A stretch of DNA of 42,725 bases from NCBI GenBank assembly GCA_002256935.1, contig NCGL01000021.1, forward strand, positions 1 through 42,725, in the 5' to 3' direction. How positions within the stretch are numbered: the first letter of the stretch is position 1; every line of letters starts with the position of its first letter. The DNA is from Bdellovibrio sp. 28-41-41. GTDB lineage: Bacteria; Bdellovibrionota; Bdellovibrionia; Bdellovibrionales; Bdellovibrionaceae. A program made the translations under genes and the position numbers. The notes beneath the pieces are model-generated. The model saw only the letters and a program-made list of their open reading frames with translations, did not search any database and had not been told where the DNA came from. This document shows, piece after piece, positions 26,091-36,130 of this stretch.

Positions 26091-27995
26091 TTATTCTTTC
26101 GATTTACTTAGGATATAGTTCTCACGAACCCAAAGACGAATATTTTTCAAATAATAATCTTTCATAGCAAAGAAAACAAAATGATGATTGTAGACGGTAG
26201 TTTTACCATCTTTGACTTCTTCAAAATAATTGCAGTTAGCGTGGTAATCTCGAAGCTCAACTTCGTTCGGCGTCCATAGGTAGAATCGTCTAAACGATCC
26301 AATTTCTAGAGGTCGATGATATTTAAATACTATGCCCGCTTCTGAAATCTCATCGATTTGTATTTGTTGTGCCGATTGAATATCTGTTTTGACTTTGTTA
26401 AAGTGATTTACTGTCCAAGTGAATTTCTCCATGAACGATAAATATATGCGCTTAACTAAATAGTTTCTATCGGCCGGTGACTCAAAAATATCGTACACCA
26501 ACGGAGCCCATTCTCGCTTGTCTTTGTCCCCTACTTGATCTGGTACAATCAGAATACGTTTGGCATTAGGATACAATTTACTTTCGATAATTTTCGGCAT
26601 CATATCGATAGAGGCGATGACGACATCCACAGTTTTTGGAATCGGACTTTTACTTTTCAAATAGGCGACTTTTTCGGCCATTGTAAGCTCAGAAAACATA
26701 ATCTCGATCACCGACATATTTGCTGCATTCTGCGTGCGTCTGAACTGAACCAGCCGCGCCATAAATATTTTGCCAAGATTATTTATAACTAGAATTGGCT
26801 CGCGTCCCGGTGTTATCTGCTTCGCATTAAATACTTCAGTCCATTCTTTTTTGCCATCGGCTGAAAGTAAAACATGGAAGTCTTTCTTTTTTATTTCACT
26901 AAAAACTTCACCAAAAACCAAATCAGTTTCACTTTTAGGATCTTGACCAATTATGTAGTGGCCAGTTCCATCGAGTGTCATTTTATAGCCACTAGGAATC
27001 GGAACGTCCTTCTCCACTAACAAGCCAGAGGCTTCCGGAGTCGAGTCAAAAGCAAAACGGTCCCAGCTACTATAATAAAAGGTGGCGCTTTTTGGAAAAT
27101 ACCGTTTTAACGAAGACGATAGATCTTGATCACCCAAAGAATCCAAAATTAAGATATTCTTTTTGAACTCATTTATTCGTGAATCCATGTGACCAGTCGG
27201 AAATTCGTTAATTAAGTCTTTTCGAAACTTTTTTATCTGCCCAACTTCTAACGCAAAGTATTCCATCCAGCACAGAAATCCTGTTTGATCTTTGCCCGTG
27301 TTGGGTATCGACTTTACACATTTGGCCATAACGCTTCTGACTGCCTCAGAAGCAAACTCAGTGGAGTAAAATTTTGATATGGATCCTGTAACAACTTCTC
27401 GATCGCTGATAGTAATGAACCCAAGATCAGAAAAACCTTCGCACGGAATATCTTTTACCATTTCTACTTGCGCTTCTAGTTTATTACTTTTGAAGTTTTC
27501 ATCATTTGGTTTCTTACGACCGACTAATGCATAACGAGTGTGCTCTTCCAAAATCAAGGCATCAAATGGTTTAAAAATAATGTTGTTTACAAAGCTGGCT
27601 TCTAAACTTTTCAAATCAAATTTTTCATGATCAAAGGCGGTCAATACAACAGCCGTTTTCTCTTCTTTGGTACACAAATTTTTTCGCGCAAACAAATCGA
27701 TCGTTTTACCAATCAAGGAAATAGACTGGACACCAAGGTTTTCTGACTTGCACATCAACAGACGTACGTTTTTTTCGCCACCGACGGATTCGATCTCGGT
27801 ATCCTCGGCCAGCCGAAAGCCCGCCGTTTCTACAACAGATAGGCCCTCTTTAATAAAATGCGCGATCCATGCTGAAAAATCTTCGAGAGTGTTGAAAAAG
27901 CGGATTTTAAGTTTTGGATTGATTTTTCTAAGGGCTTGGAAGATTTGTTTTTGAAACTTATCTTCATCTTCAAGCACAAACGCATATATATCCAT
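26091..27995 (-). CDS. Hypothetical regulator-like protein, degenerate receiver plus PilZ-like C-terminus
   Basis: The N-terminal 130 residues start like a response-regulator receiver (IYAFVLEDEDKFQKQIFQAL) and have receiver-like alternation, but no clear phospho-acceptor Asp is identifiable. The middle part (about 150-540) includes a second Rossmann-like stretch (ILILDSLGDQDLSSSLKRYF and VDVVIASIDMMPKIIE). The last 90 residues (IQIDEISEAGIVFKYHRPLEIGS) resemble a PilZ-type barrel without a clear RxxxR motif. There is no signal peptide or membrane helix, so it is cytoplasmic. A signalling role is inferred from fold impressions only. It is divergent from the EVE gene. Confidence 0.6.
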   Translation of the reverse strand: MDIYAFVLEDEDKFQKQIFQALRKINPKLKIRFFNTLEDFSAWIAHFIKEGLSVVETAGFRLAEDTEIESVGGEKNVRLLMCKSENLGVQSISLIGKTIDLFARKNLCTKEEKTAVVLTAFDHEKFDLKSLEASFVNNIIFKPFDALILEEHTRYALVGRKKPNDENFKSNKLEAQVEMVKDIPCEGFSDLGFITISDREVVTGSISKFYSTEFASEAVRSVMAKCVKSIPNTGKDQTGFLCWMEYFALEVGQIKKFRKDLINEFPTGHMDSRINEFKKNILILDSLGDQDLSSSLKRYFPKSATFYYSSWDRFAFDSTPEASGLLVEKDVPIPSGYKMTLDGTGHYIIGQDPKSETDLVFGEVFSEIKKKDFHVLLSADGKKEWTEVFNAKQITPGREPILVINNLGKIFMARLVQFRRTQNAANMSVIEIMFSELTMAEKVAYLKSKSPIPKTVDVVIASIDMMPKIIESKLYPNAKRILIVPDQVGDKDKREWAPLVYDIFESPADRNYLVKRIYLSFMEKFTWTVNHFNKVKTDIQSAQQIQIDEISEAGIVFKYHRPLEIGSFRRFYLWTPNEVELRDYHANCNYFEEVKDGKTTVYNHHFVFFAMKDYYLKNIRLWVRENYILSKSKE

Positions 27996-28084
27996 ATCTC
28001 GATGTTACCACAAATGTTCGTAAAAACAGTTGTTTAACTATTATCTCGACTTTTGGATAGCAGAGGCTTTATATAGTACCTACT

Positions 28085-28546
28085 ATGAAAAACTTTTGGC
28101 TTATGAAGTCGGAACCCGATGTGTTTTCGATTGATCACTTAAAAAAGGACAAAACGACTCTTTGGGAAGGCGTGCGTAACTACCAAGCACGCAATTTTAT
28201 GATGAACGACATGAAAAAAGGCGATGAAATTCTATTTTATCACTCAAGCTGTGAGCCTCCCGGCATTGCTGGGCTAGCCGTCGTTACTAAAGAAAAGCAA
28301 CCCGATCCCTCTCAGTTCGACAAAAAATCAAAGTATTTTGACAGCAAAGCCACCAAAGAGAAACCAATTTGGTATTGCGTGGAAGTCGGCTTCGAGAAAA
28401 AGTTCGAGGAACTTGTCCCACTTGAAAAGCTAAAAGTGACTAAAGAACTCAGCGATTTACTTGTTTTAAAACGTGGACAACGTTTAAGTATACAACCCGT
28501 CACTAAAACAGATTTTGAGTGGATTAAAAAAAATCTAGTTAGGTAG
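28085..28546 (+). CDS. EVE domain protein
   Basis: The 153 residues form a single EVE (PUA-like, YTH-related) domain. Family features include WLMKSEPDVFSIDHL at the start, LWEGVRNYQARNFM, and GDEILFYHSSCEPPGIAGLA, lining a pocket that in relatives reads modified bases in DNA or RNA. Stand-alone EVE proteins are widespread in Proteobacteria and are thought to sense modified nucleic acids. No restriction genes are nearby, so no defence role is implied. No clear ribosome site precedes the ATG. Confidence 0.92.
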   Translation: MKNFWLMKSEPDVFSIDHLKKDKTTLWEGVRNYQARNFMMNDMKKGDEILFYHSSCEPPGIAGLAVVTKEKQPDPSQFDKKSKYFDSKATKEKPIWYCVEVGFEKKFEELVPLEKLKVTKELSDLLVLKRGQRLSIQPVTKTDFEWIKKNLVR

Positions 28547-28573
28547 CGACTATAGAGGGTTGCTGTCTATCCA

Positions 28574-29350
28574 CTAGATTTTCGCTTCTTTGAACGACAC
28601 CATCATTTGTTTTCGAATCTTGATGCCCGTCTCACCCAAAATTTCTTGTACTTGCGAGTCTGGCATTTGATTCACAAATTGCGCGGCTTGAATATAAAAT
28701 TCGATTTCATTGCCATAAAAATGCTTCCAAATTTTTTTGTACTTCGGAAGACCTAATTTTAATTTTTCTTCGACCATTAAAAACTCAAGCTGCTCATTCA
28801 CGTCTCTGGGTGAAAAATCTTTGTAGACTAAAACTTCTTGCGACATACCCATTTCTAAATAACTGAAAACGTTTTCAAACTGATGCCAAAATTCAAGTCC
28901 CGATCTTCCAAAACTCGATTCGCAAAAGAAACTAGTACAAACGCTGCCTCGATATAACCATAGGCTGCAATTGTTGTTTGCTCGGGAATAGTAGGGACAC
29001 AAAAACGATTCATCTCGTCCAAATATTTTTTTCTTGTTCTTTTTGAATTCGATTTGATAGTCAGGGGGAGCCACTAGCCCGATGGGCAAATTCCAATGTC
29101 GTTTTTCGATATGGCTGGTAATTAAAGTCTTTGCCTCTTTATACTTCTCGTCAGTACTGAGTAAAATCTGCCCAACGATATAGTTAGGTATAAATGGCCA
29201 AAACGTACAACATTTCAAATCATCGTTATATTTCTTTGGAGCCTGAATGCATTGATGGCACGTAGCTTTTGTTTCAACAAGCGAAGACGACCAAAAACCT
29301 TTTGGGAAAAAACGTTCATACAATGGAGGGATAATATATTTAAACTTCAA
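28574..29350 (-). CDS. YkgJ-like Cys-cluster protein, hypothetical
   Basis: The product has the cysteine pattern of YkgJ-like putative metal-chelating proteins: C31-x2-C34, C47-C48, then FLCPYYSRANNNCSLW and RGSVCTSFFCES. About eight cysteines could hold an iron-sulphur cluster or zinc. The rest is helical and unrecognised. The only available start is a TTG at 29350, directly behind an in-frame TGA, so the start is unusual but constrained. It is divergent from the HExxH gene, which begins 83 bp away, and the two may share a control region. Confidence 0.7.
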   Translation of the reverse strand: MKFKYIIPPLYERFFPKGFWSSSLVETKATCHQCIQAPKKYNDDLKCCTFWPFIPNYIVGQILLSTDEKYKEAKTLITSHIEKRHWNLPIGLVAPPDYQIEFKKNKKKIFGRDESFLCPYYSRANNNCSLWLYRGSVCTSFFCESSFGRSGLEFWHQFENVFSYLEMGMSQEVLVYKDFSPRDVNEQLEFLMVEEKLKLGLPKYKKIWKHFYGNEIEFYIQAAQFVNQMPDSQVQEILGETGIKIRKQMMVSFKEAKI

Positions 29351-29433
29351 TCAGGCCAACCATACTATAAAAACCTCAAAAAGCCTAATTAGATCTTGCG
29401 ATTATCAGCGTTCCTAGATACCTGTTAAACCTC

Positions 29434-30327
29434 ATGAAACTAGCTCGCCTTCTTGAACTCCACAAACAAAATCAGACTGATTTAGGATTACCTAAAAACT
29501 TCGGCGACGGATTTCTAATTAAGAACAATATACTCTTCGGGAATGTCCGACAGACAGCCGTCCGTATGGGATTTAAATATACGGATCAAAGTGATTCTAG
29601 ATATCTTGCGCTTCCATTAAGTCAGTTAGAAGCCATATTAAAAAGCAAAACGATTCCCTATATAGATAACGTCACCGTGTTGGCGGATGTAGAAAATAAA
29701 ATTAGAAATGTAACTGTCTGGGATGACGTCACTGATAATTTAAAACAAAATCATGTGTTTCACGAATCTTGCCACGCAATTTCTAGATCGTTCTCGGATT
29801 CAATTTTTGAAAACGAAATTAACCCAGAAAACGTGATTTTCCGATTATTAATTGAAGAATCTTTTTCCAATACGTGTGAATTGCTTGGAATTATGGATGC
29901 CGAAGATACAGCTCATCGTATTTTCTACGAATTGAACTCTTATATTTTCATGCCCGACAACCGATCACAGCTGAAAAAACTAGTGACTGAAACCGGTCTA
30001 GCCTCAATCATTAAGTTTTTAATCGGCGGCTACCTATTTTCAAATTTCTTGCACGAGAAAATTAAAGATGCCGATTTTACGCAGCTTCTGGAACTTCTTA
30101 ATTTGCACGAACAACCTATTGCCGTTCAGAAAACTATGCGGTCAGTGTCTAAAATCGCATTTGAACTAAACCCACGCTTCCGCTGGGTCACAACCACGTT
30201 CTATCTGCGACTTCACGGAATGACTGTAACACCCGAGTCATTAGCTAAGATCGATTTTCTTAAGCTTATGGCCCAAGATAAGCGTTTCCTAGCGCTGATT
30301 ACTCGACTTTCTCATTTTCAGACATAG
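29434..30327 (+). CDS. Hypothetical protein with HExxH zinc-protease-like motif
   Basis: I do not recognise the family of this 297-residue protein. It has HVFHESCHAIS, an exact HExxH (H110-E111-S-C-H114), followed 26-35 residues later by LLIEESFSNTCELLG, whose acidic residues could supply the third zinc ligand as in gluzincins. No signal peptide is present, so it appears cytoplasmic. The C-terminal half is helical. The motif may mark a metallopeptidase or a catalytically inert relative; the Cys inside the motif is unusual. It is followed by glutaredoxin on the same strand after 81 bp, which probably contains its own promoter. Confidence 0.65.
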   Translation: MKLARLLELHKQNQTDLGLPKNFGDGFLIKNNILFGNVRQTAVRMGFKYTDQSDSRYLALPLSQLEAILKSKTIPYIDNVTVLADVENKIRNVTVWDDVTDNLKQNHVFHESCHAISRSFSDSIFENEINPENVIFRLLIEESFSNTCELLGIMDAEDTAHRIFYELNSYIFMPDNRSQLKKLVTETGLASIIKFLIGGYLFSNFLHEKIKDADFTQLLELLNLHEQPIAVQKTMRSVSKIAFELNPRFRWVTTTFYLRLHGMTVTPESLAKIDFLKLMAQDKRFLALITRLSHFQT

Positions 30328-30396
30328 GCTCAAATATATTCCGTTTAAACTGATTGTCGTTCAACATGCTTTCTACCCTTATATATAAAAATACGC

Positions 30397-30402
30397 TATA
30401 CT
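30397..30402 (+). promoter_or_regulatory. Candidate -10 box close to the glutaredoxin start
   Basis: TATACT lies six bases before the glutaredoxin ATG and no Shine-Dalgarno is visible. Transcription from this box would begin at or near the ATG and give a leaderless message. A second AT-rich stretch (TATATA, about 30380) could serve instead, so the call is tentative. Confidence 0.3.
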
Positions 30403-30408
30403 AGATCT

Positions 30409-30672
30409 ATGAAAACAAATGCAAAAGTAGTTATTTACACAAAAGACCCATGCCCATTCTGTATCCGTGCTATCAATTTTTTAAATGCTCGCAATATTCC
30501 ATTTGAAGAAATTGACCTCACTGGTAATCAAGCGGAAATGGATCATATGAAAAACGAAACGGGTTGGACGACAATGCCGATCATTTTAATTAACAAAGAA
30601 TTAGTTGGTGGCTATACGGATTTAGTAGCACTTGAGCATGACAACAAGCTTGAACCAATGCTCGCAAAATAG
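30409..30672 (+). CDS. grxC: Glutaredoxin 3 type (GrxC)
   Basis: The 87 residues make a complete dithiol glutaredoxin. The active site is CPFC (C15-C18), the cis-proline sits in TTMPIILIN, and GGYTDLVALE forms the glutathione-binding end. Length and motifs match the GrxC group, which reduces protein disulphides and glutathione mixed disulphides in the cytoplasm. The motif is CPFC instead of the commoner CPYC. It ends directly against the convergent dus gene with no spacer, so the transcription units must overlap at their 3' ends. Confidence 0.93.
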   Translation: MKTNAKVVIYTKDPCPFCIRAINFLNARNIPFEEIDLTGNQAEMDHMKNETGWTTMPIILINKELVGGYTDLVALEHDNKLEPMLAK

Positions 30673-31698
30673 CTACTGGCGCAGCTCTGTGTAAGCGCTC
30701 ATTCGGTGGCCGTATTTGAAAAATTCGATCACGGCTAATTCTAGATCTTCCGTCGTTTTAGCTTTTTGGCCGATACCAATCAATGAATGGCCGAACTCAA
30801 TCCATGGAGTCGTTGTTCTTAAATAAAAATTTACTTTCCTAAGGGCTAGATTGTTACCGAAATATTTTCTAGAGAGCTGAATATATTTTAGTAAGCACAA
30901 TCCATATTCAGTAGCTTCTTCTTCGCTTGTACGGGCCACAAATCCAACATCATAACCCATATCTTGCGCGATTTGTGCAACCATCCAAGGCCTAGCTGCC
31001 AGAGCCCGTCCTGCCATAACCATGTCACAACCAGTTTCGTTTTTCATTCGCCACACATCAGCCGACGTTTGCACATCACCGTTACCAATTACAGGAACTG
31101 TTATCGATTGCTTTAGTAATTTAACTTGTGCCCAGTCTGCTTTGCCGCGCCTTTGCTGTGACGGAACGCGTGGATGTATACATATCCAACTTGCGCCGGC
31201 GTCTACTAGACGAGATACAAATTTTATTAAATCCTGGTCACTAGCCTGACTTTCAATCGCCCGTAGTTTCACAGAAACAGGCAGCGAACTGCTGGCCGCC
31301 GCCATACTAACGACACTAGCTGCATAATCCAGATCACCCATCAAAGCCACGCCATAATTATGCTTTAGGGCTTTTTGAACCGGGCAACCCATATTGATAT
31401 CAATACCGTGAGCGCCCCATTCTTTTAATTTCTTAATGGTGTCTTCAATTGGTTTTTGCTCGTTCCCTAAAATTTGGGGAACAAAGTAGGTCTCATTTTC
31501 CAATTTCATTGTTTCAGGTGTCGTGGCTAAATTTTCACCCGGAACTTTGCGAGAGTTTAACATCTCAGACGGCCACAGAGTTAATGCACCAGCCGGCAGG
31601 TAGCTTTGAATAATTTCCCGTAGAACGATATGACTAAGGCCTACCATCGGCGCTAAGCACAGCGGAAAATTAACGAGCTTCCAGTCGACTTGATTCAC
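30673..31698 (-). CDS. dus: tRNA-dihydrouridine synthase
   Basis: Dus enzymes reduce uridines of tRNA with FMN and NADPH. The TIM-barrel motifs are present: LAPMVGLSHIVLREI at the start, NMGCPVQKALKHNYGVALM with the catalytic Cys, SVKLRA, IHPRVPSQQRRGKADW, VIGNGDV, and GCDMVMAGRALAARPWM for FMN phosphate. The C-terminal helical domain is present. The frame stays open to an ATG at 31773, only 13 bp from the divergent purK. The GTG at 31698 has AGGAG five bases upstream and begins just before family homology, so I choose it. This leaves 88 bp for divergent promoters. Which uridine is modified is not clear from sequence alone. Confidence 0.88.
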   Translation of the reverse strand: MNQVDWKLVNFPLCLAPMVGLSHIVLREIIQSYLPAGALTLWPSEMLNSRKVPGENLATTPETMKLENETYFVPQILGNEQKPIEDTIKKLKEWGAHGIDINMGCPVQKALKHNYGVALMGDLDYAASVVSMAAASSSLPVSVKLRAIESQASDQDLIKFVSRLVDAGASWICIHPRVPSQQRRGKADWAQVKLLKQSITVPVIGNGDVQTSADVWRMKNETGCDMVMAGRALAARPWMVAQIAQDMGYDVGFVARTSEEEATEYGLCLLKYIQLSRKYFGNNLALRKVNFYLRTTTPWIEFGHSLIGIGQKAKTTEDLELAVIEFFKYGHRMSAYTELRQ

Positions 31699-31786
31699 GA
31701 TTACTCCTAGATCAATCTTGGAGATTAATCTTGCTGAGCCATTTACATAAACTTGAAATTTGGCAGGCTCCATGTATATTTAGTGC

Positions 31787-32932
31787 ATGCCTGTAAAGAC
31801 ATCAAGCGCAATTAAAACACCTACATCAGTCGGAATCCTCGGCGGCGGGCAGCTCGCACGATTTTTGGTCGAAAAAGGACAAAACTTAGGTATCGAAACA
31901 TGGGTCTTATCTGAAAACAGAAGCGACCCCGCGGCACAAGTAACCAGTCATTGGGTTAAAGGCAGTCCAAACAACCCCAAAGACCTAGCTGAGTTCTTAA
32001 AAAACATATCCATTCTGACGTTTGAAAGTGAATTTGCCGACGCAGCATTGATCCAAGAGATCGCGGCCCCCTCTTTGCAAATTTTTCCAAATTTAATCCA
32101 GCTCAAAACCTTTCAAGATCGCTTTCTGCAAAAGACACTGCTTGAAAACCACCTTGTGGAGACATCGCCCTTTCTGAAAGTTTCCGAGACTAAAGAACTT
32201 GGGCGCGCCGGAGATTTTTTTAAATTTAAATATGTTTTGAAAAAACGCTTCGGCGGTTACGACGGCTACGGAACGTTCATCGTTAAAAACAAGAAAGATC
32301 ACCAAAAGTTAGTTGAAAACATCACTGATTATAAAGTTGGTTTCATAGCTGAGTCTTTTATTTCTTTTGACTACGAATGTGCAGCCACTTTTTTCAGAAA
32401 TGAAAAAGGACAAACAACCCACACTCCATTAGTTTTTTCGAAACAGAGCCAAAACAAATGCGATTATGTTTTTGGTCCGATTCAGCATTCCTATTTTAAC
32501 AAAATGAAAATGAAAATAAATTCACTGATGAAAAAGATCGACTACGTCGGCGCTCTGACATTTGAATTTTTCGTCAATGGAAACGAACTCATAGTAAATG
32601 AAACAGCCCCTCGGGTTCATAATTCGGCTCACTATACGATGGATGCCTTGTCGCAAGATCAATTCACTCTACATTTAAAATCTATTTTAAACTGGGATCT
32701 ATCTATTCCGGTAACTGCGCGTTCGAAACAATTCTGCATGGTGAATTTAGTAGGAACGAACGAACAACCAGTTATGGTTCCAAAAAATCTTTCGGGCACT
32801 TTGTATTGGTACGGTAAAACTCAAAATCGCAACGGTCGCAAGATGGGCCACATCAATTACACGTCCAATGTAATGACTTCTAAAAATTTATTAAAACTGG
32901 CGCAAAGCGAACGAAAACGCTTTAAACTCTAG
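31787..32932 (+). CDS. purK: 5-(carboxyamino)imidazole ribonucleotide synthase
   Basis: PurK is an ATP-grasp enzyme that carboxylates aminoimidazole ribonucleotide to N5-CAIR with ATP and bicarbonate in purine synthesis. The N-terminal motif GILGGGQLARFLVEKG, ATP-grasp segments (KKRFGGYDGYGTF, ESFISFDYECA) and the C-terminal VNETAPRVHNSAHYT are all in place. Length is typical. purE follows after 9 bp, the usual purK-purE pairing. No clear ribosome site precedes the ATG, which lies close to the divergent dus. Confidence 0.94.
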   Translation: MPVKTSSAIKTPTSVGILGGGQLARFLVEKGQNLGIETWVLSENRSDPAAQVTSHWVKGSPNNPKDLAEFLKNISILTFESEFADAALIQEIAAPSLQIFPNLIQLKTFQDRFLQKTLLENHLVETSPFLKVSETKELGRAGDFFKFKYVLKKRFGGYDGYGTFIVKNKKDHQKLVENITDYKVGFIAESFISFDYECAATFFRNEKGQTTHTPLVFSKQSQNKCDYVFGPIQHSYFNKMKMKINSLMKKIDYVGALTFEFFVNGNELIVNETAPRVHNSAHYTMDALSQDQFTLHLKSILNWDLSIPVTARSKQFCMVNLVGTNEQPVMVPKNLSGTLYWYGKTQNRNGRKMGHINYTSNVMTSKNLLKLAQSERKRFKL

Positions 32933-32941
32933 GAGATAAAA

Positions 32942-33460
32942 ATGAAAAAAACAAAACCAACATCTTCTGGTCCCAAGCGTATCGCCATTGTCATGGGCAG
33001 TGAGAGTGATCTTAAAGTCATGAACGATGCCGTCGGCGCTTTAAAAGAATTTGGTATTTCATTTCATTTAGAAGTCGTATCCGCCCACCGTACTCCCAAA
33101 AAAATGTATGAGTTTGCTTTGTCTGCTGTGGAAAATGGCTACCAAGCTATTATTGCTGGTGCCGGCGGTGCTGCTCATTTACCGGGTATGATTGCTTCGT
33201 TAACGACTCTGCCAGTTATTGGCGTTCCGATCAGTCAAAAAAATCTTCAAGGTATGGACTCGTTGCTGTCGATTGTACAAATGCCTAAAGGCGTTCCTGT
33301 TGCAACCGTAGCAATCGACAACGCCTACAATGCGGGAATCTTAGCCGTATCTATATTGGCTAATTCTGATTCATCTGTACGAAGTAAATTAGAAAAATTT
33401 AAAACGCTTCAAATTGAACGCGTAGCTGAGATGAATAAAAAAATTAAGCCCACCAAATAA
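32942..33460 (+). CDS. purE: N5-carboxyaminoimidazole ribonucleotide mutase
   Basis: PurE moves the carboxyl group of N5-CAIR to give CAIR, the step after PurK. Class I motifs are clear: GSESDLKVM (19-27), SAHRTP (47-52, with the catalytic His) and [24 protein letters not shown] precedes the ATG, a strong ribosome site that straddles the purK stop codon. A Lys-rich N-terminal extension of about 12 residues and a Lys-rich tail flank the fold. It ends one base before the convergent DUF6580 gene. Confidence 0.95.
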   Translation: MKKTKPTSSGPKRIAIVMGSESDLKVMNDAVGALKEFGISFHLEVVSAHRTPKKMYEFALSAVENGYQAIIAGAGGAAHLPGMIASLTTLPVIGVPISQKNLQGMDSLLSIVQMPKGVPVATVAIDNAYNAGILAVSILANSDSSVRSKLEKFKTLQIERVAEMNKKIKPTK

Positions 33461-33461
33461 A

Positions 33462-34010
33462 TTAAGCTGTTACGCGAACGCCTTTTTTAGATGCGGTTAA
33501 ATATTCATACAAACCGAATACGATTCCAGCGTAAAACAAATCGCCAGCGACTTGATTGAACAAGAATGGCAAACCAGCTACATAGCATGTGACTAAACCA
33601 GACATATCTTGAGAATAAAACGAAGCACCTTTCCAAACACCAAAGTTAGTGATTAGGAAAAATATAAAACTAGAAACAACCGACAAACCACTCAAAGTCA
33701 TCACTCGACCACCGAATGAAAGAACCTCTTGTTTGCGGAAGTAGGCAACCGATAACAATATGCTTACCGCAAAACCGATATATGTATAGATCATGCCATC
33801 GTAAAATCCAATCAAAGCATCAGAGAGAATCAAACAAACAAATGGAATCACAACTAAGTACTTATTTGATTTCATTGAAAAACCAGAAAATAGCGCCATC
33901 GAGCCAATAGCCGTGAAATTCCAAGGATGTGGAATCATTCGGCTGACTACGCCAAGAACTACCAAGAATAATACAAATAGAATTTCAGATCCCGCTTTCA
34001 TTGACTTCAT
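33462..34010 (-). CDS. DUF6580 family membrane protein
   Basis: This 182-residue protein has about five hydrophobic helices and the opening typical of DUF6580 proteins: MIPHPWNFTAIGSMALFSG, then SDALIGFYDGMIYTYIGFA. Such proteins resemble the substrate-binding S components of ECF vitamin and metal transporters, but no energising genes are nearby and the substrate is unknown. AAGGAG seven bases before the ATG supports the start. It lies downstream of acs on the same strand with a 112-bp gap. Convergent neighbour purE ends one base away. Confidence 0.75.
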   Translation of the reverse strand: MKSMKAGSEILFVLFLVVLGVVSRMIPHPWNFTAIGSMALFSGFSMKSNKYLVVIPFVCLILSDALIGFYDGMIYTYIGFAVSILLSVAYFRKQEVLSFGGRVMTLSGLSVVSSFIFFLITNFGVWKGASFYSQDMSGLVTCYVAGLPFLFNQVAGDLFYAGIVFGLYEYLTASKKGVRVTA

Positions 34011-34122
34011 AGAATACTCCTTGCGCTATGGAATTTAGATACTACAGGCCCACATTAGTGTACAGCCAAAAAGCTATCAAAGCCCTGGCCGTATCTGGTC
34101 TGCTTTTATTCTGCTTACACTT

Positions 34123-36084
34123 TTAAAGTCTGACTAAATTTTGACGATTTTTTACTAAATCCTCAACTACCGACGGGTCGGCTAATGTCGAAGTGTCCCC
34201 TAGCTCACCGGTTTTGTTTTCTGCGATTTTACGCAAAATACGACGCATGATTTTGCCCGATCGAGTTTTTGGCAGCCCCGGGGCCCATTGCAAAATATCA
34301 GGTGTCGCTATCGGACCAATTTCCTTACGGACCCATTGGACTAATTCTTTCTTAAGTTCATCCGACGCTGCAATGCCCACTTTCAATGTCACATAAGCAT
34401 AGATTCCCTGCCCTTTAATATCATGAGGATAGCCAACGACGGCAGCCTCAGCCACTTTATGATTGGAAACAAGAGCACTTTCAATCTCTGCTGTTCCTAA
34501 ACGATGACCCGATACATTCAATACGTCATCAACCCGTCCGGTGATCCAATAGTAACCATCGGCATCACGACGACACCCATCTCCTGTGAAATAATAACCC
34601 GCGTAGGTAGAAAAATAAGTCTCTTCAAATCGGCCATGATCTTGATACACGGTACGCATTTGTCCGGGCCAAGAATCGGCTAGTACAAGTACGCCTTCGG
34701 CATCACCTTTAAGTTCAAAACCTTCCGGAGTTAACAGCTTCGGCTGCACGCCAAAGAATGGAAGGGTTGCCGATCCTGGTTTTAACGGAGTCGCACCGGG
34801 AAGAGGCGAAATCATGATCCCGCCCGTTTCCGTTTGCCACCATGTATCCACAACAGGACATCGTTCATCACCCACGACCGTGTAATACCACATCCAAGCT
34901 TCCGGATTGATGGGCTCACCCACACTGCCCAGAACTCGCAAAGATTTTCGCGACGTCACTTTGACGGGACCTTCGCCTTCTTTCATCAAGGAACGAAGCG
35001 CCGTTGGCGCGGTATAGAATACAGAGACTTTATGTTTATCGACGACTTCCCATAGACGTGATGAATTGGGAAAATTAGGAACACCTTCGAAAATCACACT
35101 CGTAGTACCATTACATAGTGGTCCGTAAACGATGTACGAGTGGCCCGTTACCCAGCCAACATCGGCAGTACACCAGTAAACATCAGTGTCGTGAATATCG
35201 AAAACAAATTTGTGAGTCATAGCTGCATACAACAAGTATCCACCGGTCGTATGTAAAACACCTTTCGGTTTTCCCGTAGATCCTGACGTGTACAATAAAA
35301 ACATGGGATCTTCGGCGGACATCTTTATGGGTTCACACGTATCTAATACACTAGGAAGTTGCTCATGATACCAAACATCACGGCCAGCTTTCATATTAAC
35401 GAAATTGCCGGAGTGTTTAATTACAATCACTTTCTCTACAATTTTAGTTTTCTCAAGAGCTTGATCAATATTGGCTTTTAGAGGAATGGTTTTTCCACCG
35501 CGATAGCCTTCATCCGCAGTAATTACAAATTTTGATTCGGCATTGTTAATGCGATCAACGATCGATTCGGGAGCAAAACCACCAAATACAACCGAATGAA
35601 TCGCGCCGATGCGAGTACACGCCAGCATAGCGTATATCGTTTCCAAAATCATCGGCATATAGATCGTTACCCGATCACCTTTTTTAATACCTTGCTGTTT
35701 TAGAATGTTGGCGAATTTATTTACATGAACTGACAATTGTTTATAAGTAATTTTTTTTGACTCATTTTTTGGGTTGTCCGGTTCCCAAATGAATGCCGTC
35801 TTGTCGCCATATTTTTCTAAATGACGATCGATGCAGTTGTAAGATACATTCAGTTCCCCGCCCTCAAACCACTTTATACAGACTGGTTTTTTGAACGAGG
35901 TGTTCTTAACTTTGTCCCATTTCTTGATCCACGTTAAACGCTCGGCTTGCTGACCCCAAAATTCCTCGGGATTTTCAATCGATTGCTTATACATCTTTTG
36001 GTATTGATCCCAGTTAATTCTACTATCAGAGTCGGTTTTTTCTTTGAACGTTGATTTGACGGGAATCGCTGGTAGAGATGACAT
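34123..36084 (-). CDS. acs: Acetyl-CoA synthetase (AMP-forming)
   Basis: Acs activates acetate to acetyl-CoA through acetyl-AMP. The 653-residue length and motifs are typical: [11 protein letters not shown] (265-275) for the adenylate phosphate, [48 protein letters not shown], and the C-terminal [11 protein letters not shown] whose K611 is the catalytic lysine often silenced by acetylation. AGGAGG lies before the ATG. It would let the cell use acetate. The upstream neighbour on the same strand is cysteine synthase, 46 bp away. Confidence 0.96.
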   Translation of the reverse strand: MSSLPAIPVKSTFKEKTDSDSRINWDQYQKMYKQSIENPEEFWGQQAERLTWIKKWDKVKNTSFKKPVCIKWFEGGELNVSYNCIDRHLEKYGDKTAFIWEPDNPKNESKKITYKQLSVHVNKFANILKQQGIKKGDRVTIYMPMILETIYAMLACTRIGAIHSVVFGGFAPESIVDRINNAESKFVITADEGYRGGKTIPLKANIDQALEKTKIVEKVIVIKHSGNFVNMKAGRDVWYHEQLPSVLDTCEPIKMSAEDPMFLLYTSGSTGKPKGVLHTTGGYLLYAAMTHKFVFDIHDTDVYWCTADVGWVTGHSYIVYGPLCNGTTSVIFEGVPNFPNSSRLWEVVDKHKVSVFYTAPTALRSLMKEGEGPVKVTSRKSLRVLGSVGEPINPEAWMWYYTVVGDERCPVVDTWWQTETGGIMISPLPGATPLKPGSATLPFFGVQPKLLTPEGFELKGDAEGVLVLADSWPGQMRTVYQDHGRFEETYFSTYAGYYFTGDGCRRDADGYYWITGRVDDVLNVSGHRLGTAEIESALVSNHKVAEAAVVGYPHDIKGQGIYAYVTLKVGIAASDELKKELVQWVRKEIGPIATPDILQWAPGLPKTRSGKIMRRILRKIAENKTGELGDTSTLADPSVVEDLVKNRQNLVRL

Positions 36085-36130
36085 AAAGCCTCCTGATAAA
36101 CATTAGAAACTAGGCTGCTAGCTCTAAAAG

